Shown here: piece after piece, positions 1 through 5,373 of the stretch
Position numbering within the stretch: the stretch's first letter is position 1
Layout of the letters: the number at the start of each line of letters is the position of its first letter
Assembly (NCBI GenBank): GCA_012270625.1
Contig: JAAXHZ010000343.1
Coordinates: forward strand, 1 to 9,856
DNA length: 9,856 bases
Direction of reading: 5' to 3'
From: Dehalococcoidia bacterium
GTDB lineage: Bacteria > Chloroflexota > Dehalococcoidia > SAR202 > UBA11138
The notes under the pieces: model-generated
What the model saw: only the letters and a program-made list of their open reading frames with translations
Database searches by the model: none
Told to the model about the DNA's origin: nothing
Made by a program: the position numbers and the translations under genes

Positions 1-250
1 AGTGTATGGCCAACATAAAGAGCAGACTCAGTGAGAATTTGGCTGGAATCAGCAGTCCTGGCCCAGCAGCGTCAGCAAGAAAGTCAAGGGCTATTTCATT
101 CCCGGATAAGCCCACCATGTTTCCCTGCGCACCCAAGATCAAGGCCAGTGAAAACATGAGCGCGAGCGGCATGAGCCATATGACAACAGTCAGAGACTTC
201 ATCGCGCGGATGTTGCTTGATTGTGCCTGATTTGTGAGCGAGTTCAACAT
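1..250 (-). CDS. Membrane protein, 5' part only (runs off the left edge)
   Basis: An open frame begins with ATG at 250 and has no stop before the window edge, giving about 83 residues (MLNSLTNQAQSSNIRAMKSL...). Two hydrophobic stretches are visible: roughly residues 19-41 (LTVVIWLMPLALMFSLALIL) and roughly 67-83 (GLLIPAKFSLSLLFMLAIH). Between them is a short polar and acidic segment (SGNEIALDF). This fits an integral membrane protein with an N-terminal cytoplasmic tail. I do not recognise the family and assign no function. An alternative ATG at 202 (MKSLTVV) would place the start just before the first membrane segment. No strong Shine-Dalgarno precedes either. The gene lies 36 bp downstream of the degenerate methyltransferase tail at 287-358. 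It may be the ancestral neighbour of the island rather than a defence gene, but that is inference. Confidence 0.6.
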   Translation of the reverse strand, partial: MLNSLTNQAQSSNIRAMKSLTVVIWLMPLALMFSLALILGAQGNMVGLSGNEIALDFLADAAGPGLLIPAKFSLSLLFMLAIH

Positions 251-286
251 GCTGCGCTCACTTTAGCATAAATGTTCAGGTATGCG

Positions 287-358
287 CTAGATAATCAGCC
301 CCGCGGCTTCTGGTCTTTTCTTGCAGCCGTGGACTGGGGGTTCGGCGGACCAATTGGC
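287..358 (-). repeat. Degenerate third copy of the methyltransferase C-terminal coding end
   Basis: On the minus strand this stretch reads ANWSAEPPVHGCKKRPEAAG followed by LII and TAG. It aligns without gaps to the last 23 residues of the 962-aa methyltransferase (AKWCAEPSVHGGKKRPPGSR, LAV, stop), with 13 of 23 residues identical and the stop at the same position. At nucleotide level 311-358 matches 1160-1207 at 42 of 48 positions, and similarity fades toward the stop. Sequence upstream (359 onward) is unrelated in this frame, so only a scrap of a former methyltransferase gene remains. It forms the left border of the MNT/HEPN cassette. Confidence 0.7.
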
Positions 359-372
359 GGCGTTGCACGCTG

Positions 373-740
373 CTAGTCCCGCCTGCTGATCTTGGCGTCC
401 GCCCATGCAACTATCTCCTCGGCGATTCGGAGCGCGTCTCGATACTCATCAAGACTTACAGGCTCGGCGAGACCAGGGTATCTGATCGATACGGCATATC
501 TCGTCAGACGATTCGCTTCGGATGAACCTGCGACACAGTTAACTCCCATTTCTTCGAGAATGGTCAACAACTCCCCGATATCATGCGTGTATGGAAAGTT
601 TGCCGATTGATCGATCAGCACGGCCTTGAGCCCTTCTCGGCGGCCTGCTGGGCATGGAAGCAGAGAATCTCTGGACTTATCAGACCGGGACCCACTCGTG
701 CCGCATTCAGGTCGTCTTTCGCGAACCTGAGCCACTCCAT
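373..740 (-). pseudogene. HEPN-domain protein, frameshifted (partner of the MNT gene)
   Basis: Two frames together encode a HEPN-domain protein (PF05168-like). From ATG at 740 the first frame reads MEWLRFAKDDLNAARVGPGL and on to CFHAQQAAEK (codon 36 ends at 633). It then runs into a TGA at 615-617. The rest of the domain, LKAVLIDQSANFPYTHDIGE through RYAVSIRYPG to DAKISRRD, continues in the neighbouring frame from 630 to the stop at 373. Only two G bases lie between the AAG codon and the CTC codon, where one codon (A or G in the family pattern AAEK-x-LKAVL) is expected. A single-base loss restores a protein of about 122 residues, a usual HEPN length. The gene starts 7 bp after the MNT stop, the usual MNT-HEPN pairing. 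In studied systems HEPN is the RNase toxin and MNT adenylylates it. I could not identify a clear R-x4-6-H motif here. The break could be a true mutation or a sequencing error. Confidence 0.75.
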
Positions 741-747
741 GGGGTGG

Positions 748-1119
748 TCAGGAGGGTAGCGTCGCACGGATGTACATGTCCACGCCCTCGTTGAGGGCGG
801 GATGGATTACCAAGAACTTCACGTGCTTGTATCGCTCGACCTGTTGGGGAGTGACGAGTATGAAGTCGGCTGCCAGGCCGATTCCCCGCATGGCGACGTA
901 GAGTTCGCCTTCCAGTCGCGCACGGTCGTACTCACCGGACTTTATGACCAGAAAGTCCAAGTCTGAATCCGGCCCCATTTCGCCGCGAGCCGCGGAGCCG
1001 AATAGTATGATCCGGTCCGGTACCGCTACTTCGACCACGCGCCTTACGATTTCGTCGATCACCGCGTCGTCCGGTTGGCCGTGTTGTCTTATGTAGTCCC
1101 TCGCGGCTGTCATGAGCAT
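748..1119 (-). CDS. Minimal nucleotidyltransferase (MNT domain), antitoxin-type
   Basis: A 123-residue protein with the nucleotidyltransferase signature of NTP_transf_2/MNT proteins. ILFGSAARGEMGPDSDLDFL contains Gly41-Ser42 and the two metal-binding aspartates Asp53 and Asp55. A third acidic position is likely Asp85 in ADFILVT. The C-terminal pattern (FLVIHPALNEGVDMYIRA) is also typical of MNT domains. Family members transfer AMP to a partner HEPN protein and act as antitoxin in MNT/HEPN toxin-antitoxin pairs, which also have anti-phage roles. The partner gene follows 7 bp downstream but is frameshifted, so this gene may now be an orphan. Translation could start at ATG 1119 or at ATG 1113. 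A purine-rich GAGAGAG lies 3 bp before the first. The gene starts 16 bp after the stop of the methyltransferase-tail fragment. Confidence 0.85.
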   Translation of the reverse strand: MLMTAARDYIRQHGQPDDAVIDEIVRRVVEVAVPDRIILFGSAARGEMGPDSDLDFLVIKSGEYDRARLEGELYVAMRGIGLAADFILVTPQQVERYKHVKFLVIHPALNEGVDMYIRATLPS

Positions 1120-1135
1120 AATCTCTCTCAGTACA

Positions 1136-1411
1136 TCATACCACCAGCCTCGATCCCGGTGGCCTCTTCTTGCCGCCGTGGACTGAGGGTTCGGCGCACC
1201 ACTTGGCGGAGAGTCTGCGGACGGCCTGGTACACGGTCTCGTCGAAGCCGAGCAGGTCGCAGATGACGCGGTGGTCGAGGAGGGCGCGGTTGGGATCGGC
1301 GTCGGCGAGGAACGCGGGCATGAGGTCCTTGTCTCTGAACTCGTTGAAGATGGACTCGGCGGTGGATAGCTGGTCGTCGCTCAGCGTTCGGAAGTCGAGG
1401 ACGAATGTCAC
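1136..1411 (-). pseudogene. 3' fragment of a methyltransferase gene (duplicate of the tail of the 962-aa gene)
   Basis: This frame encodes only the C-terminal 87 or so residues of the 962-aa adenine methyltransferase, from LDFRTLSDDQLSTAESIF to KWCAEPSVHGGKKRPPGSRL, then VV and TGA. Inside the duplicated part there are two residue changes (Asp to Asn in IFDEF, Arg to His in LLDRRV). The last residues before the stop also differ (LVV against LAV). Its only possible starts are non-ATG (GTG at 1411), and an in-frame stop lies at 1439-1441. No methyltransferase motifs are present, so it is best read as a remnant. A small translated C-terminal domain cannot be excluded because the reading frame is fully intact. 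Confidence 0.8.
1144..1401. repeat. 258-bp direct repeat, copy A
   Basis: It matches 5382-5639 base for base at a constant offset of 4238, with five mismatches by eye (253 of 258 identical). Two of the mismatches change a residue-altering codon (Asn for Asp, involving two bases, and His for Arg, one base); the other two bases are silent. At the right end, identity stops abruptly at 1401/5639, the LDFR codons. At the left end it fades within 8 bp of the aligned stop codons. The pair flanks the GHKL-nuclease/Vsr/Dcm cassette. Confidence 0.95.
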
Positions 1412-1504
1412 CGCGTCACGAGATTTTCTTAACAGGGCCTACCCAACGTTAATGCTCGCCTTCTTAAGATTGACTTTGAGAATCGCAGGTGCTGGCTATA
1501 GCCT

Positions 1505-2821
1505 CTATGATTCCCGTGTAGACGATTCAGAGACTGAGAGAAGCTCATTTAGAAGGTGACCGTGGAGATAGGTGAAGTAGGGTGGGAACGCCTCGCCGAC
1601 CAAATTGCGGATGAGATAGGTGGTTCGGTTGCTCTTGGCTCGTGACCAGTCGTAGAACCTAGGGACAGTCTGCAGATCGGCACACTCCAGAATGCTAAGC
1701 ACCCGGTGCTCCCAAGGATGGATCTTGAAGTCACTGCCTATGTGGCTAGAATTGGTCGTGATAGTGTATGCGGGTCTGTCCGAAGTCATTCGCCGGTAGC
1801 TTGAGTGGAAGCCCTTGATCAACGAAGGCTGGCCATTCCTTTCTACATACGGCCTATTGCGCATAGTGCCATTGCAAGAGGGGCATACTACTCGTCCCAA
1901 CTCAACTGGCTCATACTCGCAGGATGGACAGGTATCGTTTTCGTAGGCACTTTGTCCCGAATGCGGCGGTATCTGGCTAACTTGCAGGTAGCGATCTTCG
2001 CCGTAGTCGGGAACGAAGTGTAACGGGTGTGTTCCAGAGGCCGCATCCTTGGATTTGGAGTCCAAACGCTCGTATTTCACTTCCTCGAACCATTCCCTCA
2101 CGCTCATCCACGACTGCGTTCCGTTTCCCGCCCTCTCCCCATGAGTTGGACACGGCCACAGACTACGACCTTCTGTGGCCGTTCGATTAAACCAAGGCTC
2201 GTTCTTGTGAACTGCCACGACCAGAGCACGCCTTCTGACCTGGGGAATCCCATAGTCAGCTACATTCACCACTCCTGGGAACAGTTCATATTCTTCCTTT
2301 AGACCATTACGAAGGAGGTCGACTATCTCCCCTTTGTCTCCTTTATACTCAACATTGAGAGTCAACACCTGCCGAACATTTTCGGCGACGATTATTCTCG
2401 GCTTAAGCAACCGGGCGAGCGGAATAACTTCGAGTATGAGTCGATTCTTCTCTTCTAGTGCATTTGCCTTGGTCGTCTGCCGCTTACCCCGACTTGGGTT
2501 AGAGCTACTCATGCCTTGACACGGGGGCGTGGCTACCAAGAGATCAAGTCGCTGCGGCGTACTTTTGTTGTAGGCTTCGGCGATCTTGTCATGGCTTTTG
2601 CGGACATCGTCAGTAATCCACGTTGAATTGGGAAAGTTATCTGAACCAACGTCAGCCCGTCGCTGATCCACCTCGACTTGTACAAGAAACTGGAACCCTG
2701 ATAACTCGTACCCTATGTCGCTAAGCCCAGCTCCAGAGAACAAGGATATCCCAGTCCTTGGCACAGCAAGCTCCGGCCTCTCCTCCTGCATCACGAAATC
2801 TCTGAGTGTCAGGTTAGGCAT
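1505..2821 (-). CDS. dcm: DNA (cytosine-5-)-methyltransferase, Dcm family
   Basis: A 438-residue C5-cytosine methyltransferase that transfers a methyl group from S-adenosylmethionine to cytosine in a specific DNA site. Motifs appear in canonical order: I (SLFSGAGLSDIG, near residue 27), IV (ATPPCQGMS, catalytic Cys101), VI (VAENV, 145-149), VIII (GIPQVRRRALVV, about 191-202), IX (RPAYTITT, about 349-356) and X (GEAFPPYF, about 409). The target-recognition segment between VIII and IX is long and contains two CPSC knuckles (about 298-301 and 313-316), suggesting a zinc ribbon. I chose ATG 2821 over ATG 2827 because GGAG lies 6 bp before it, whereas that GGAG abuts the first ATG. The start overlaps the vsr stop by 8 bp, indicating translational coupling. 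It presumably protects host DNA from the nuclease encoded two genes upstream. G+C is lower than in the flanking genes. Confidence 0.93.
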   Translation of the reverse strand: MPNLTLRDFVMQEERPELAVPRTGISLFSGAGLSDIGYELSGFQFLVQVEVDQRRADVGSDNFPNSTWITDDVRKSHDKIAEAYNKSTPQRLDLLVATPPCQGMSSSNPSRGKRQTTKANALEEKNRLILEVIPLARLLKPRIIVAENVRQVLTLNVEYKGDKGEIVDLLRNGLKEEYELFPGVVNVADYGIPQVRRRALVVAVHKNEPWFNRTATEGRSLWPCPTHGERAGNGTQSWMSVREWFEEVKYERLDSKSKDAASGTHPLHFVPDYGEDRYLQVSQIPPHSGQSAYENDTCPSCEYEPVELGRVVCPSCNGTMRNRPYVERNGQPSLIKGFHSSYRRMTSDRPAYTITTNSSHIGSDFKIHPWEHRVLSILECADLQTVPRFYDWSRAKSNRTTYLIRNLVGEAFPPYFTYLHGHLLNELLSVSESSTRES

Positions 2822-3293
2822 CCTCATCTCCGGCGGTTTGGTCAGGATCTCCTGAAGATGCTGCTCGAATTATAGGTACCAGCTTTTCGACAGTCTGCGT
2901 GAGCGCCGTTTTGGTTCGGACATCGTGTTCAGGAACACGGAGCACTTTCCAGCCTTGGCTCCTGAGAGTTGCCGTGACTCGTTGGTCACGTTTCCTGTTG
3001 GTGTCTATCTTGTTTACCCAGAACGCACCGCTCTGCTCAGGAGACTTGCCGCACTTAGGGCACCCATGCCAGAAACATCCGTCGACAAAAATGAGGATCC
3101 TCTTTCTTGGGAACACCATATCCGGATTCCCGATGATCTTCTCGCCTGTCACAGACTTGTAGCCTTCATGCGTAAAGTACCGGATCCCTTGTCGCCACAA
3201 CCCAGATGCCAATACCCGCTCAGGAAAAGTTCTCCCACGGTTATGTGCCATGGCCTTGTATCTCTGTTCCGGAGTCATCACATCATTGCGCAA
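2814..3293 (-). CDS. vsr: Very short patch repair (Vsr) family endonuclease
   Basis: A 159-residue Vsr-type nuclease. In E. coli, Vsr nicks beside T:G mismatches that arise when a methylated cytosine deaminates. The family signature is clear: MTPEQRYKAM near the N-terminus, IIGNPDMVFPRKR with the metal-binding aspartate (Asp58), FVDGCFWHGCP (69-79, zinc ligands and His), FWVNKI, then NRKRD and GWKVLRVPEHDV. His124 takes the place of the zinc-binding cysteine, as in many homologues. The start is probably TTG at 3293: GAAGAG lies 6 bp before it and it leaves 3 bp after the ATPase stop. The ATG at 3278 (MTPEQR) is the alternative but has no well-placed ribosome site. The gene sits between the GHKL-nuclease and dcm genes and overlaps dcm. 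The Dcm partnership suggests mismatch repair, though in restriction loci Vsr-like nucleases may also restrict. Confidence 0.93.
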   Translation of the reverse strand: MRNDVMTPEQRYKAMAHNRGRTFPERVLASGLWRQGIRYFTHEGYKSVTGEKIIGNPDMVFPRKRILIFVDGCFWHGCPKCGKSPEQSGAFWVNKIDTNRKRDQRVTATLRSQGWKVLRVPEHDVRTKTALTQTVEKLVPIIRAASSGDPDQTAGDEDA

Positions 3294-3296
3294 GTG

Positions 3297-5312
3297 TTAC
3301 TCTTCCTCGACAGATAGTTCTGGGAGTTCTCCCTGCATTACCCTCACCACCGTAAGGAAGTCTTCGTGACTACGGTCTGTTGCTTGAAGGAGATCATGCC
3401 ATGTCTTGTGGGATACATCAGTGTCGGTTCGTATTGTGTTCTTTTGCAGATCGCTGAGATTCAGGGAGTCGCACACGATCGTCAGCTTAGCGTTGGGGAA
3501 AGCCATTTTGACCTCGGTGGTGTTGTCAATGAAATTCCTTACTGCCACTAAGTAACCGAATGCTCTATCGAATTCAGCGTCAGTCAGCGCGTGCTGAGGG
3601 CGCTTAATTTCAATCACCTCCAGCGATCCGATGTGATTGAGCATTACGAAGTCAGGCTGCTTGGTCGGGTCGTCTATAGCAGAAGTACTAATCTCTTCCT
3701 GATAATTGGCAGAATACCAACTCTCGAAGTTCAAACGAGTTGATGCGAGAGTCTGGTTGAAACTCAACGGCGTCCAATCAGGATAGAGTATCCATGGAGC
3801 CTTCTCGACAAGTCTTTGCAACTGCCTCTCGTGCGCAGACGGTTCTGACACTAGCCTGCGTAGCTGTTGCACTGCTTCAACCCGCTCTCTAGCAACCTGA
3901 CCAAGGGAGTACATCTCGACTACCCGAGCTCTTTCAAAAAGGTCGACTATCGCCTCTATAGGTCCGGTGGCCTTAGATGCGATCTCATCTAGCGTGTCTA
4001 GCAAAGTTCGGTGCGGGCCTAAGGTGAACGCCAAGTTGACGACACGCTCCACGAACTCAGGGTCTCGGATCGAGTCTCGATCAGCACGCGTAACCATTGA
4101 CCTTGCAGTTCTGATCACGGATTCTCGAACATCACGATCATTAGGCAAGGCCCTCTCAAGTCGTGCCTGCAGTCCCGATATTTCGAGAAATAGGTCCCAC
4201 ACGCGGCGGCCTGCACTGGACTCTGCCTTTGCTGCCAACTCCTTGAGTAATTCATGTCCCCATTCACGAAGCGCAGATCCAACATCAGAGTTCCAGATTA
4301 TATCTTGCCTGTCGGTTCTAATAAGGTCATCAGTCTCATCAAGCCATTCCGCATGGATTGCTCCCGTCAGGTAGCTCCTCATCTTGAATTCACCGGTGAA
4401 TCCAGTTTTGATGTCAAAGTCCCTAGTTTGGGCTACGATTTTCCCCCTAGCATAAATGCGAACCCCTGCCATCACTTCATCTTTGTAAGGGTCTTTCGCA
4501 TAAGCAACCCAGCCGGACACTGGATAGTAGTCATCCCCTACCTTTACTGGTCTGTTATCCACATCAATGCGTGTGCCGTCCATGAAATCCACATTCAACG
4601 TGCCGAGTTCAACTGTCTCGTTCTCTCTGGTACTGTCCTCTAGCCTGACGTTCCAGTTGTTCTGGCTTAACCCAAAGCGGGCGGCCAACTGGCGATCCAA
4701 TTCCTCTCCAGTGGGGACCCGCCTCCGGTCAAAGCGCCTCAGGATGAGCTTAGTGCCTGTTGAACCCGCATAGGTGCCATCGTTCTGTCCAGGTTGTGGA
4801 TGGTAGGGTTCAATGTTTCCATCCGCATCCATTTTCTCATTCAGAATGTCGTCAAGGTCTAGGATCAGATTAGATACTGGATAACCGTTAGCAGTTCGAA
4901 CTCCTCCAGCACTTATGACTTCCACTTCATGGCAGATTCCAAAAGGCGCTAGCTTGCCAATTCCCTTCCTACCCATGACTTTCCGTTGGTGTTTCGGCGT
5001 TAGCTCATTGCGCCCAACTCGTCGATTGTACCCAACGTTCAGATAATGTTCATTGACCTCTTGTGCGGTCATCCCACTGCCGTCATCCTCAATCACAATC
5101 TCAAAGCCTTGGTCTTCCATCTGTCCCATCATTTTCCGGGCTAGGTATCGACCGAAAGGCAGAGTGATCTCCACGTTCTCAGCATCCGCGTCGTAGGAAT
5201 TGGCTATTAGTTCAGCCAATACTGCGGAAACCCTGTCATACATCTGAATCCCCAGCTTGTCGATAGTCAACCGGGATATCCTCATGGTGTATTTCTTAGA
5301 ATTCGGTTGCAT
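3297..5312 (-). CDS. GHKL (MORC/Hsp90-like) ATPase fused to a PD-(D/E)XK nuclease
   Basis: A 671-residue two-domain protein. The N-terminal GHKL ATPase has the N box ELIANSYDAD (34-43), the G1 box DDGSGM (76-81) and the G2 box GRKGIGKLA (114-122), followed by a transducer-like region to about residue 350. After a largely helical middle (about 350-500), the C-terminal domain (about 495-660) begins ERQLQRLVEKAPWIL and carries PDFVML (Asp554) and EVIEIKRP (Glu568-x-Lys570). That pattern is a PD-(D/E)XK nuclease core resembling DUF4263/Shedu. Published analysis of MutL/MORC-like ATPases in restriction loci pairs such proteins with C5 methylases and Vsr, as here. I infer an ATP-gated clamp that cuts unmodified or foreign DNA. 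The frame is open back to 5582, but the extra 90 residues are antisense-like sequence across the 258-bp repeat. GAGGTG, 5 bp before ATG 5312, fixes the start. G+C is low (25 of 60 in 4381-4440). Confidence 0.9.
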   Translation of the reverse strand: MQPNSKKYTMRISRLTIDKLGIQMYDRVSAVLAELIANSYDADAENVEITLPFGRYLARKMMGQMEDQGFEIVIEDDGSGMTAQEVNEHYLNVGYNRRVGRNELTPKHQRKVMGRKGIGKLAPFGICHEVEVISAGGVRTANGYPVSNLILDLDDILNEKMDADGNIEPYHPQPGQNDGTYAGSTGTKLILRRFDRRRVPTGEELDRQLAARFGLSQNNWNVRLEDSTRENETVELGTLNVDFMDGTRIDVDNRPVKVGDDYYPVSGWVAYAKDPYKDEVMAGVRIYARGKIVAQTRDFDIKTGFTGEFKMRSYLTGAIHAEWLDETDDLIRTDRQDIIWNSDVGSALREWGHELLKELAAKAESSAGRRVWDLFLEISGLQARLERALPNDRDVRESVIRTARSMVTRADRDSIRDPEFVERVVNLAFTLGPHRTLLDTLDEIASKATGPIEAIVDLFERARVVEMYSLGQVARERVEAVQQLRRLVSEPSAHERQLQRLVEKAPWILYPDWTPLSFNQTLASTRLNFESWYSANYQEEISTSAIDDPTKQPDFVMLNHIGSLEVIEIKRPQHALTDAEFDRAFGYLVAVRNFIDNTTEVKMAFPNAKLTIVCDSLNLSDLQKNTIRTDTDVSHKTWHDLLQATDRSHEDFLTVVRVMQGELPELSVEEE

Positions 5313-5317
5313 GGATT

Positions 5318-5323
5318 CACCTC
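5318..5323 (-). promoter_or_regulatory. Ribosome binding site of the GHKL-nuclease gene
   Basis: GAGGTG on the minus strand, 5 bp before ATG 5312. It decides the start of the first gene of the cassette against the longer open frame. I see no convincing sigma70 promoter in the 61 bp between the methyltransferase stop and this start, so the cassette may depend on read-through from the methyltransferase operon. Confidence 0.75.
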
Positions 5324-5373
5324 GACGCATATGAAATGGATATGCCCGAGTCGTATTGTCGGACACCCCACAC

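Noticed and set aside
6..230. A 74-residue plus-strand frame at the left edge
   Set aside because: The minus strand of the same stretch encodes a protein with two clear membrane segments. The plus frame has no domain features.
615..640. Programmed ribosomal frameshift in the HEPN gene
   Set aside because: There is no slippery heptamer and no obvious stimulatory structure at the frame change. A one-base loss or read error is simpler.
1494..1503. Palindrome GGCTATAGCC just after the dcm stop as a terminator
   Set aside because: The stem is only four base pairs with a two-base centre and no T-run follows. It is too weak to call.
1402..1504. Hidden gene, promoter or attachment site in the gap between dcm and the tail fragment
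   Set aside because: I found no convincing hexamer pair, no inverted terminal repeats and no open frame with coding character. The repeat does not extend into it.
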